DNA of 64,000 bases from Protonemura montana (lineage: Eukaryota > Arthropoda > Insecta > Plecoptera > Nemouridae). Shown here one piece after another: positions 35,801 through 44,282 of the stretch (positions within the stretch are counted from its first letter, which is position 1; the number at the start of each line of letters is the position of its first letter). The translations under genes were made by a program, and so were the position numbers. The stretch spans positions 11,534,001 to 11,598,000 of the forward strand of contig OX387612.1 of the NCBI GenBank assembly GCA_947568835.1. Direction: 5' to 3'. The notes beneath the pieces were generated by a model that was not told where the DNA came from, searched no databases, and worked only from the letters and a program-made list of their open reading frames with translations.

Positions 35801-37738
35801 ACCATACTAGTATTACTACTATACCATCAGAATTATTATTATTACTATATTAGTATCATAGTTTGTAGGTATGTTCCTACCACACTAGTATTACCACTAC
35901 ACCATCAGAATTATTATTATCATTATTACTATATTAGTATCATAGTTTGTAGGTATGTTCCTACCACACTAGTATTACCACTATACCATCAGAATTATTA
36001 TTATCATTATTACTATATTAGTATCATAGTTTGTAGGTATGTTCCTACCACACTAGTATTACCACTATACCATCAGAATTATTATTATCATTATTACTAT
36101 ATTAGTATCATAGTTTGTAGGTATGTTCCTACCACACTAGTATTACCACTATACCATCAGAATTATTATTATCATTATTACTATATTAGTATCATAGTTT
36201 GTAGGTATGTTCCTACCACACTAGTATTACTACTATACCATCAGAATTATTATTATCATTATTACTATATTAGTATCATAGTTTGTAGGTATGTTCCTAC
36301 CACACTAGTATTACCACTATACCATCAGAATTATTATTATTATTATTACTATATTAGTATCATAGTTTGTAGGTATGTTCCTACCACACTAGTATTACTA
36401 CTATACCATCAGAATTATTATTATTATTATAACTATATTAGTATCATAGTTTGTAGGTATGTTCCTACCACACTAGTATTACCACTATACCATCAGAATT
36501 ATTATTATTATTATTTTAACTGTATTTTATTAATATTACTTTTATGAACTATTCTGACAATCCCTAACGGGATTCATGGCTTGTAAATGTTTTTTATTTT
36601 TTATTTAACCCAATAAAGGAAATAAATCAATCAATCGATAAGGTAACAATAAAAAATTCTAGAGTTGGCTCGTCAAATAGTTATCGAGGGTTTTTGGTTT
36701 TTTTTTGTGATTCCACGCGGGAGCTGAAACCAGCAAACAAAGGATAGAATGGACTGGAAAAATTTGCAACCAAACCGGGATACGAATCCGGGACTTCCTG
36801 ATTGCCGGTCGGTCTAGCAACTGAGCTATCCTGGCACACATATTCCAGCTTTGAGGAGTGGGATAACGGATCCCAACCCGCACCCGACTGGTAATTGGGA
36901 GGTCCCGGGTTCACTTCCCCATTTGGTCGCACATTTTTCCAGTTTAGCCTTTTCTAAATGATACATAATACTTATATTGTTATGAACGGCATGGAGTGAA
37001 CTGGGTCTAGGATTAATGGATAAAACATATATTGGAAAGAATGGGCCTTGTGCTAAGATAGATATAAAGTGGAAAGGAATCATATCGAAAGGGGTAAGAG
37101 AAAAGGGGATAAAAGACTGGAACTGGAGAAGAACGTTTTAAGTGATCAAAAAAAATTACTGTTAGTACGTTTAGTTAGGGAAGTCAAGACACTTTTTGCA
37201 TGTTGTGCAAATCTGTTTAAATAAATGACTAATAAACTAACAGCTCTTTGAGGAGTAATTGCTTGATAGTTGCCAATCAACATACTGTCGATTAAGCTTC
37301 GTTAACTTTGCCTTAAAGATTCGGTATCTGGAGTTCAGAACAAACTTGTTTAGCGCTAGCGGAAAGTTTCTTCATCATTCCTAGCAGTTTGTTTTCTACC
37401 AAGCTCATTTGCCCTGCTGTTCAAAAAAAAGTATGGGGCACAAATCTTAATTTTGCAAAAGTTTCTGAAAGGGCGTACTTGCGGAGAAATCGATTTTCGC
37501 CGAGTATTTTGTTAGGAGTACTCAGAAAAGCGCCAAGTGACGATACTATCGTAAAGGTACAAAAAAATCATACCTCGAAATAAGGACTTCCAGCTGCGAG
37601 GACAGCGCGATGGACACGAAGAGTGTGCGTGTTGCACATCAACGTTACGTCGACTAGCTTCTGATGTTCGAGTAGAGCGCCTAGTCTTGTAGCCAGATGG
37701 GAAGGATGGTCTTCCCATTGCACCATAAACTTAGTCAT
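17881..37738 (-). CDS. BTB/POZ-domain protein with acidic C-terminus (13 exons, 680 aa)
   Basis: Exons in coding order: 37574-37738, 35388-35546, 30240-30309, 29275-29462, 28132-28331, 27639-27772, 27128-27270, 24722-24851, 23244-23413, 21519-21706, 19577-19788, 19091-19229, 17881-18025. All phases join, giving 2043 nt. Residues 1-115 form a BTB domain of the tramtrack/bric-a-brac type: VQWEDHPSHLATRL, KLVDVTLMCN, LRVHRAVLAAGSPYFE, HPLIVLKDMQFSVLKSLIEF, MYCGETSVTEENLPALLQAA. The rest looks disordered: basic Pro-rich (KKRPRPMKPAP), then strongly acidic (EDKDDNVDSG, LLEEEESTFEG), with a basic PRTKRG near the end. No zinc finger, kelch or BACK domain is visible. BTB domains mediate dimerisation; a chromatin or transcription role is inference. 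One donor (27127, GTTCGA) is weak. Introns are packed with repeats. Confidence 0.9.
18061..19075. repeat. 50-bp minisatellite, about 20 units, last BTB intron
   Basis: Unit GGACAACAGCATGGACTGCA, AGCTTTGTTTGGCAAGCCAT, GTCTTGAGCT, with starts at 18061, 18111 and so on; some units lack about 6 bp. It occupies about 95% of the intron 18026-19090. Open frames through it on both strands are artefacts. Confidence 0.97.
19822..19846. repeat. ATA trinucleotide microsatellite
   Basis: About eight ATA/TAA repeats in a BTB intron. Confidence 0.9.
19982..20501 (+). mobile_element. hAT-derived element with BED zinc-finger remnant
   Basis: Starts TAGTCATGG and ends CCATCACTA (8 of 9 matching as inverted repeats), flanked by TGCCCAAC (19974-19981) and TGCCCAAA (20502-20509), an 8-bp target duplication with one change. 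Inside, a + frame from 20190 reads VWRFFKAVG then YMYCNHAFKHRHATKIAKHS. This fits the BED finger at the N-terminus of hAT transposases. The frame ends soon after, so only a transposase fragment survives. The element lies in a BTB intron. Confidence 0.75.
20830..21150 (+). repeat. Dispersed repeat X, copy 1, with three CRE octamers
   Basis: Contains TGACGTCA at 20886, 20897 and 20939. Continues with CAGCCCGTTTTAATCCCGCC and ends near AATGAGATTTCCCC. Repeated at 22840-23155 and, inverted, at 44559-44996. Confidence 0.85.
21200..21505. mobile_element. Family F copy 3 with hammerhead-like motif
   Basis: One arm and the centre of family F. At 21402-21435 it reads CTGAAGA, then A, GTAAC (21410-21414), an 8-nt loop, GTTAC (21423-21427), GAAA and CGTC. 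This is the order of hammerhead ribozyme core strings around a 5-bp stem II. It ends directly against the donor side of a BTB exon (21519). Confidence 0.6.
21815..22485 (-). mobile_element. 5S-derived SINE, 4-5 heads
   Basis: Complete reverse-strand copy: tail 21815-21900, body 21905-22070, 91-bp 5S units 22080-22440, and head start GGCGTGTTGGAAACACAGGT near 22485. It lies in a BTB intron. Confidence 0.88.
22840..23155 (+). repeat. Dispersed repeat X, copy 2, with three CRE octamers
   Basis: TGACGTCA at 22901, 22912 and 22954, the same 11- and 42-bp spacings as copy 1. Ends at AATGAGATTTCCCG just before the BTB exon at 23244. Confidence 0.85.
23577..24200. repeat. 42-bp minisatellite, about 15 units, BTB intron
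   Basis: Unit ACAAATCAACATATTCTTGT, TATCCCAGCACTTTGACACA, TT; nearly identical copies. The 42-bp period keeps frames open on both strands. Confidence 0.97.
24911..25269 (+). repeat. tRNA-like head array, 52-bp units, about 7
   Basis: Units GTCCAAGTAGCTCAATTGGT, TAGAGCAACACCCGCGACAG, GTGGAGATCGGG. Each spans the tRNA 5' acceptor strand, D-arm (with box A) and anticodon arm. The array is cut by the hAT element 25270-26460 and its last unit with T-arm resumes at 26461. Confidence 0.9.
25270..26460. mobile_element. hAT-type element, 1191 bp, inserted in a tRNA-like array
   Basis: Left end TAGAGCCAAGATTTTATGGT; right end is the near inverse, ACCATATAATCGTGGCTCTA. Flanked by perfect 8-bp repeats TCAATTGG (25262-25269 and 26461-26468). 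The TAGAG terminus and 8-bp duplication fit hAT. No transposase frame is recognised. Sub-terminal TTTCG/TTCGCG phrases repeat near both ends. Confidence 0.85.
26461..26600 (+). mobile_element. Last tRNA-like head unit and SINE tail
   Basis: Continues the interrupted array with an intact T-arm and box B (CGGGGTTCGAGTCCCCG), then the SINE tail (TTTGGTCATCATTATCAATA.., near-identical to that after 34055). Confidence 0.85.
26836..27060. mobile_element. Foldback family F, copy 4, short
   Basis: Two arms meet almost directly: AACGTTTTGTAACTTGTACC (26890) and its inverse ending GTTACGAAACGTTGGGAAAT (26972 on), with little spacer. Ends within 70 bp of a BTB exon. Confidence 0.75.
27310..27615 (-). 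mobile_element. 5S-derived SINE, partial body and 2-3 heads
   Basis: Body fragment CACCGGCTTAACATCCCTTC to CGAGTGAAGTTGCTGT (27322-27428) and two to three 91-bp 5S units. Tail missing. Lies between two BTB exons. Confidence 0.85.
28476..29090. repeat. 29-bp minisatellite, about 21 units, BTB intron
   Basis: Unit TCCTATTCACAATATCCAGC followed by CTCTTGGCA; variants CACC/CATC alternate. Open frames through it are artefacts of a stop-poor unit. Confidence 0.97.
29501..30222. repeat. 60-bp minisatellite, 12 units, BTB intron
   Basis: Unit GGGTCACTGCTTGGTGCTAT, GGTGGTGCTAGTTAGCACGG, TGCTACTGACAGTAATACCA. It fills about 93% of intron 29463-30239 and ends 17 bp from the donor. A 307-codon + frame and a 370-codon - frame across it are repeat artefacts. 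Confidence 0.97.
30872..33040. repeat. 34-bp minisatellite, about 64 units, BTB intron
   Basis: Unit AGTGGGAAGTATATATGTTC followed by AACTACAGAGCATC. Variants (CATAGCTCC, GACTAC, GTCTAC) recur in blocks, e.g. an alternating AGCTCC pattern at 32165-32590 and a repeated variant order around 31630-32000 and 32640-33010, which indicates segmental duplication within the array. Confidence 0.97.
33260..34110 (+). mobile_element. tRNA-headed SINE with 12 tandem heads
   Basis: Leader 33290-33416 (GACGTGATATAGCGTCACTA, ACTGTGAGTATTCACAGCC) as at 45210. Then twelve 52-bp head units starting at 33417, 33469 and so on to 33989, each with box A (TAGCTCAATTGG). Only the last unit continues into GTTCGAGTCC (box B), followed by the tail to about 34110. 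Confidence 0.9.
34390..34690. mobile_element. Diverged MITE family P relic
   Basis: Recognisable pieces TCTATCAATCGTTGAGGTTA (34494) and GCGGTAAAGAAGTAATTTGGCG (34639, family: GTCGGTAAGGTAGTCATTTGGCG) show an old, eroded copy. A 5S-SINE tail fragment (GTGTTTAACGACGCACTGTT, 34688) follows to about 34785. Confidence 0.55.
34985..35305. mobile_element. Family F copy 5 with hammerhead-like motif
   Basis: Same arm as copy 3. At 35204-35237: CTGAAGA, A, GTAAC, 8-nt loop TAGTATAT, GTTAC, GAAA, CGTC. It ends about 80 bp from BTB exon 2. Confidence 0.65.
35675..36515. repeat. 84-bp array, about 10 units, BTB intron 1
   Basis: Unit includes ATTAGTATCATAGTTTGTAG, GTATGTTCCTACCACACTAG and CTATACCATCAGAATTATTA; period 81-84. 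It is continuous with a dispersed tail (36516-36640, ACCCAATAAAGGAAATAAAT). That tail occurs inverted at 47520-47690 with only about one unit. Confidence 0.95.
36660..36935 (-). mobile_element. tRNA-headed SINE-like repeat
   Basis: On the - strand, GCCAGGATAGCTCAGTTGCT gives a box A, and CCCGGATTCGTATCCCGG gives a T-arm with box B (about 36840 to 36770). A poly-T/A-containing body runs down to about 36660. The acceptor pairing is poor, so this is a tRNA-derived element, not a working tRNA gene. It lies in BTB intron 1. Confidence 0.6.
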
Positions 37739-37739
37739 T

Positions 37740-39310
37740 CTGGCAGATGATTTGCTACAAGAATAAGAGAATTGATATTAAAGGTTTGCTCTGTGCATTG
37801 ATGAACATAAAATCGGCTTATAACTAAAAAAAAATTTACCACAACCTGGGTAATGCATAGGAACATTTACCTAGGTGAAACAAGTTGGTACACAAAAAAA
37901 CTAAAACCACACAAAACGAAAAGACAGACTAATTAAAAAATCAAATTCATCATCACAAAGCGTGAGGTTTATATGAAACTGTGACGGTTTATATTCCAGA
38001 TTTGTGCCGCATGAACGCTAGCTTTCCAGGTGCTGGTAGGATAAGCTTTTGCTTGCACAGTAGATTTTAGGCCTAAACCGAGGCGTTTACAGTACGTCAA
38101 GTACTTAACGGTAACTAGTCTTCTAGCCCACAACAAAAAGATTGTAAGCCGGTATGCTGACTTTTTCCTATCAATACCTTAATGCTTCTTCAATGTATTT
38201 TATTTGCAAGTTTGATTGTGCGGACGATATTCAAGAATATCAAACTACGAACAGGATATCCACCATTTTAGAAAAGCAGACAGAGATAAAAGTTGGTATC
38301 GGACGCTAGCGACATCTATGTCTCTAGCATTAACTGTATTACGCGGCAGGCTTTTTTTATTTGGTTTGAAGTGCTCAAAAACGGGTAGTAAGGGTGGTAT
38401 TGTAAAACTCCCAACCAAAGATTGCAGAATCAAGCATAATTTTTAAATAAATGGCTCTTCACATCAAAAGTTTTACATTGTGGTAACAATTTACATAACT
38501 CACCTAACAGGAAATTAGCGATCGTTAGTGAAAAAAGGGCTATGTACCGACATTTTTTGTTCCCATATCACAGTGAAAACTGCAAAAGCTGACAATAAAA
38601 ACCCATATTAAAATCCAAACCAAAATCAAGTTCAGGCCAAAACTATCTAGTAACACGTTCAAGGGCAGGTACAGATCTGGCGAGAGTAGCCATGGACGAT
38701 TTGATTTAATCTCGAGCAGTTCTGAATATTCAATTATGAATAAACAATCGGAAGGAAGAGGTAAGAAGGATACACAGGTGTCGAAGTTGACTTGTCTTTC
38801 TAAAATTTATACCATTGTTGAATCCACTCGTACTTTTGTATACTACATTTACGTGGAAGGGCAAAAAATACATTTCTAATGTGAAAATTGTTTTTATTCA
38901 TTATTATTCATTGCATTCGTAGTAAATAGTGACACAAGTTAGAGTACAGCAGCTCTGAATTAGTGATTTGTTGATGTAAAATCAATTTTAGATGGAATAT
39001 GATGTTGGGAACATTTTGCTTTCAACTGAGAGATAAGATAACCAGAACCTGAAGAGGCTGGGACTCACTAAAGGACACGGTTTATCCCCAACTGATAGCT
39101 GGTAAATAAATAACTACCTCTAACGATTGATTAACTTCTTACAAAAATAATTAAAATAAGATCAACTAAGTACACTGTAAATAATTTACACGGAACATTT
39201 GTAGATTTTTCCGATCCACTTCTAGGTTGAATTGAAAACAATGTTGTCTTGTTTCCTTCAGTAACAATTTTCACAAACATTCATGATGCAACTGAAAACA
39301 GAAAAAGATC
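37740..39310. other. Region upstream of the BTB start, no gene seen
   Basis: AT-rich sequence between the BTB start codon and the 31-bp array. No CpG-rich promoter-like patch, no coding-like frame and no known repeat was recognised. It probably contains BTB promoter and 5' UTR sequences. Confidence 0.4.
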
Positions 39311-39316
39311 ATGTTT

Positions 39317-39958
39317 TAACATGGTTGACAAGTCTAACCATGGTCTTGGTCTTGGTTGACAAGTCTAACCATGGTCTTGGTCTCGGTTGACAAGTCTAAC
39401 CATGGTCTTGGTCTCGGTTGACAAGTCTAACCATGGTCTTGGTCTCGGTTGACAAGTCTAACCATGGTCTTGGTCTCGGTTGACAAGTCTAACCATGGTC
39501 TTGGTCTTGGTTGACAAGTCTAACCATGGTCTTGGTCTTGGTTGACAAGTCTAACCATGGTCTTGGTCTTGGTTGACAAGTCTAACCATGGTCTTGGTCT
39601 CGGTTGACAAGTCTAACCATGGTCTTGGTCTCGGTTGACAAGTCTAACTATGGTCTTGGTCTCGGTTGACAAGTCTAACCATGGTCTTGGTCTTGGTTGA
39701 CAAGTCTAACCATGGTCTTGGTCTTGGTTGACAAGTCTAACCATGGTCTTGGTCTTGGTTGACAAGTCTAACCATGGTCTTGGTCTTGGTTGACAAGTCT
39801 AACCATGGTCTTGGTCTTGGTTGACAAGTCTAACCATGGTCTTGGTCTCGGTTGACAAGTCTAACCATGGTCTTGGTCTCGGTTGACAAGTCTAACCATG
39901 GTCTTGGTCTCGGTTGACAAGTCTAACCATGGTCTTGGTCTTGGTTGACAAGTCTAAC
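39317..39958. repeat. 31-bp minisatellite, about 21 units
   Basis: Unit GGTTGACAAGTCTAACCATG followed by GTCTTGGTCTC/T. Intergenic between the BTB gene and TAF13. Confidence 0.97.
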
Positions 39959-40192
39959 AAGGTAAGGTAAGTCACAGTTTACCAAATACACTGAAGACAG
40001 GGGTAACTTTGAACCAAGGTAAGACCTCTGGTAAGACCCATTGCCTTGGCCCATGGTATAAGGATTAGTTAGTTAAGGCCTGCCTCAATGCACTCCTGAT
40101 CTGTGGTCTACGCAACAAAGTATTTAGATGTGGCCACATATAGACACAGTTAGATATATTTTCACTACAACTCAGACCCGCATATGTTCAAT

Positions 40193-40538
40193 CGTTGAGT
40201 GTAGGTTCTAGGTAGAGTTTCAACGTCAATGTTTCAGTCTCTGCGTGAAAGATGGCCGCCAAATGACTACCTTACCGACAAAAATGCAGAGTACCGGAAC
40301 ATCACGTTAAGTGGAGCCACTGTCGTATGAAATTTAATTTCGATATTTCTCGTAGGTTAACTCGCTTTTTAATATCGTTACGTGTTTATCAATCGTTGAG
40401 GTTAACATTGATGAAGATTTTTTGAGCATGAAAAGTCTCAAAAGCAAGTTAACCTACGAGAAATATCGAGATTAAATTTCATACGACAGTGGCTCCACTT
40501 AACGTGACGTTCCGGTCGGTAACGTGACGCACTCAACG
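40193..40538. mobile_element. Palindromic MITE family P, copy 3, right arm shortened
   Basis: Starts CGTTGAGTGTAGG, ends GCACTCAACG, with 7-bp target repeats GTTCAAT at 40186-40192 and 40539-40545. The right arm has lost about 80 bp. Confidence 0.88.
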
Positions 40539-40902
40539 GTTCAATGTGTTTGTCAGCAGTCAAAAATGTATCAGAAGTTAAGATCAATTTTTTATCTCAA
40601 CCCAAGACATCAGGCAGAGTTCAAAATTGTGGGAGAGAAAATTTAGCTAAACACACATGGGAAGAGAAAAGCAACATTAAAAATAAAAACGGATTGATTC
40701 TGGATTACAGGAAGGAAGTTACACTGCGGTTTTTAATGTGGAAACATGTAATGGGAAGCGGAGGAAAGAATAGTGTCTAGAATAGCAGCTCTAAAATGTA
40801 CTAATAGTTAGCGTACTATCGAAACACAAGAAATAAAAATAACTTTTCTGTAATCATAAGCTCTGAGACCAACAATACATGTGTAATTCATTTTGAAATC
40901 AC

Positions 40903-41478
40903 CTGCATATTTGACTTCATCAAAAGCCTTCCTAGCCTTTTTCAACTCCTCGTTCATCGTGAGAAGATCTTTGACTCGAGCGTATTTCCGCTGGTCTTTG
41001 CGTACCAAGAAGACAATGTCCTCGACCTGCACACGACCAGTTCGGCCGATTTCCATTGCTTTGTGAGTTGTTTCGGTAATAAACTCGTTAACCAAATCTT
41101 CGAGCAGGTCAACACTTTCGGTGTATGGATTCTGATCGTCTCCAAAGCCATACATCATGCAACGAAGTTCTTTGGAAAAGAGGCGCTTACGCCCTGAAGA
41201 AGTGTTACCGGTAAATGTTTCGGATTCATCTTCTTCGAACTGAAAACCAAAACAAATTTCAAGTCATGACAAAACAACATAACCTAGTCACAAGGAAGGA
41301 ACCTGTTAAAGCATTTAGCAAATACTTTCAAGAGCAAAACTGCTATTTTTTTTAATGTTTATACAAGAACGCCTTTTTTATTCATTTGCCATTTGCATTG
41401 CCAAGCTTGGCGACAAGAGTTAGATTAAAAAAATATATTTATTTGTACCTGATCCAGGTTGTCGTCCACAGCCGCCAT
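40903..41478 (-). CDS. TAF13: TFIID subunit TAF13 (two exons seen)
   Basis: Exon 1 (41449-41478) encodes MAAVDDNLDQ. Exon 2 (40903-41239) encodes EDESETFTGNTSSGRKRLFS and a highly conserved histone-fold: KELRCMMYGFGDDQNPYTES, VQVEDIVFLVRKD, KYARVKDLLTMNEELKKARK. TAF13 pairs with TAF11 through a histone fold in TFIID. Exon 2 ends at KYA plus one base before GTGATT, 122 codons in, close to the end of the human protein (124 aa). Either a tiny last exon completes it or the transcript reads on for about 23 residues to a stop at 40808-40810. The start sits in a CpG-containing stretch (41470-41520). Confidence 0.95.
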
Positions 41479-41639
41479 TTTCGACCGATCGCCAGTCCGC
41501 GCACTTGCGGCGTTTCAGCGAACTGTTCTTTTGGAAGGATTTTCAAATCCAAAGAGTAATATTACGGTAATATCGTTGTAATATCCTAGAGAAAAGAATA
41601 TTATTTTCTCTAAGGTAATATTTCACCTTTTGAAGCTCA

Positions 41640-42120
41640 CTTGCTAAACCATTACTTCATAATCCACAAGTGTCAGACATAGAATAATGTATTACACAGT
41701 TACATAAAGCAAAGTAGAGGTTGACCATAATTTTATTTTATAAATCATGATTAAAAACAATTTTCTCATGTTTTTGGTCTGTTGTAAGTAAAAAAAAAAG
41801 CCGACTGAATAGCAATTCAGCAGCAGTAAATAATAATAAAAAACGTTAAAATTATTGTTAATAATATTTAAAAACACTAGCACATAATATGCTAGTGAAA
41901 CTGGTAACTGGTATCAGTTTTCTAGGACTTAAAGCCTGCATATTCAATCACAGAATGTTTTGTACCCTGTAATGGTTGGAAAAATTGCGCTCGCATTATA
42001 GAAGAAAAGATGCTTCGTATTGAGTGAAGTAAAATGATTATCAGTGTCTTATTTATCTAACTACAACTACAATCTAATTGTCAGCAGCCAATAAACAAAT
42101 AAACAAATAAAAATTAACTT
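41640..42120. other. AT-rich intergenic DNA, nothing recognised
   Basis: Upstream of TAF13; only simple AT-rich sequence. Confidence 0.4.
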
Positions 42121-42123
42121 TTT

Positions 42124-42330
42124 AGAAAAACTATTTCAACTGTGTTTTCAATGCTAAGTGAAGAACAACTAAATTTCCCAACGTTTCGTAACTTGTACCT
42201 GTTACTTTATCAAGGGTAAGAGCAGTCCTGACAATTTTACAATAACAAAAGAACCACATAAAATTATAACAATTACCAAGTTCAAGCTTCCTAAATGCAT
42301 CTAAAAACTTGTGCTAAGGGTCTAAAATCC
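42124..42330. mobile_element. Foldback family F, copy 6, left arm only
   Basis: AACTATTTCAACTGTGTTTT through CTTTATCAAGGGTAAGAGCA to CTAAATGCATCTAAA. A fragment of repeat X follows at 42510-42605 (AATACATCAGATTTTATTTT, AATGAGATTTCCC). Confidence 0.75.
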
Positions 42331-43241
42331 AAAAATAAACTTGTTTCTACCCATTTGATGGCAACAAGCTAATGGTCCAACACATTAAATAGAAGATCGC
42401 GACCATGTTGGGCATTCAATATCCAGGCTGGGTGGATATTTTTGTTAGATAAAAAAAGATATTTTTATATCTTATTTATATCTTATCTTTTTTATTTTAA
42501 GATATTTATAATTTTTATAAAAAGATAAAATACATCAGATTTTATTTTAAACGCGTATTTGAACACAATGATAATAATTAAATAATAATCATAATGAGAT
42601 TTCCCTATTGTGAACATAACTGCTTTGAAACAAAAGACAGAGTAATTATCATGCAAAGAGTTTAAATTGCAGTGACAAGAGTCAGATAAACATTCAAGGT
42701 ACCTACCTGCACTGGCACATTGTTGTAAATTTCTTCAATCTAAAATTAACATTAACACTAACACTAACATTAACATTAACATTAACATTAGCATTCAACT
42801 ATTCTGATAATTGCACAAATCACAAGCAACGAAATCCAATGATTTAAAGGCGAAAATCTTGGCGCTAAAGTTAAAAGCTCCCAAATTTGAAAATGATTGT
42901 ATCCCAGTTGCTCCTGGGACACTGCTATGATTACTCTTGGACTTTAAAATCTCTGTCAATCATCAATTCAAAATGAGCCAGCAGAAAAATGTTTGTTTTA
43001 TAAAATGTGAATCTTTCCTGGCATAAATCCCCGGTGAACTTTTGCAGCATCTTTTCCTTTGTGTGGTACTGGTATGCGAACCTGTTGTGAAAGACAGTGA
43101 TTATCATAAATGCGTGATGATAACAGTGGGAAAATTATTGGGAAAATAGAGATACATTAAGGAAGGATTTTCTTTTTGGTAACTTAGCACCCTTGGGGTC
43201 TGAGCCTTTTTTGCTAAGGTTTTTGCTTAAGACGGTTATAG

Positions 43242-43664
43242 CGTTGAGTGCAGGTTCTTGGTAGAGAAACAACGTCAATGTTACAGTCTCTGCGTGAAAT
43301 ATGGCCGCCAAATGACTACCTTACCGACAAAAATGCAGAGTACCGGAACATCACGTTAAGTGGAGCCACTGTCGTATGAAATTTAATTTCGATATTTCTC
43401 GTAGGTTAACTCGCTTTTGAGACTTTTCATGCTCAAAAAATTTCCATCAATGTTCACCTCAACGATTGATAAACACGTAACGATATTAAAAAGCGAGTAA
43501 CCTACGAGAAATATCGAAATTAAATTTCATACGACAGTGGCTCCACTTAACGTGATGTTCCGGTACTCTGCATTTTTGTCGGTAAGGTAGTCATTTGGCG
43601 GCCATCTTTCACGCAGAGACTGTAACATTGACGTTGAAACTCTACCAAGAACCTTCACTCAACG
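43242..43664. mobile_element. Palindromic MITE family P, copy 4
   Basis: Full-length copy, CGTTGAGTGCAGG to CACTCAACG, with GTTATAG on the left and GTTATAC on the right, again about 7 bp. Both arms contain GGCCATCTTTC or its inverse. Confidence 0.9.
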
Positions 43665-43839
43665 GTTATACGTGTTATAATAATAAAAATCAACTTGATT
43701 GATTTAAAAGAATGAAATACATTCTCAAGTTGTTGCCGATAAATTGCAAGTTGCACTTCCTTACAGATAACAAGCGAGCTGTGTCTTAGATGCAAGTTGA
43801 CAACCAAATCAGGTAGATCCTGATTAAATGTCAATTATG

Positions 43840-44240
43840 ATGGTTCTTAGACTCATGTGTACTTGATGTAAACTTAGCACTAGTTTTGACAAAAACTATT
43901 TCAACTGAGTTTTCAATGCTAAGTAAAGGACAACTGAATTTCGCAACGTTTCGTAACTTGTACCTGTTACTTTATCAAGGGTAAGAGCAGTCCTGACAAT
44001 TTTCCAATAACAAAATAACCACTAAAAATTATAACAATTACCAAGTTCAAGCTTCCTAAATGCATCTAAATAAAATAATCAGGGTCAATAACTTAAAAAC
44101 TAACGTATTTTGTATTTTCTGAAATAAAATCCTGAACAAATTGGCGTTTTTACTAACTAATCAATTGTGTGTATGGAAATTACCGTAAAAATTCATCTCG
44201 TTGAAAAAGTTTTCGTTAAAACAAGTGCTAAGGTCACATC
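43840..44240. mobile_element. Foldback family F, copy 7
   Basis: GACTCATGTGTACTTGATGT through TACTTTATCAAGGGTAAGAG and the central AT-rich part to about 44170, then GTTTTCGTTAAAACAAGTGC. Ends 40 bp past the last LRMDA-like exon. Confidence 0.75.
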
Positions 44241-44282
44241 AATTAGACACGAGTCTAAAAACAATCATAATAAATTACCTCG

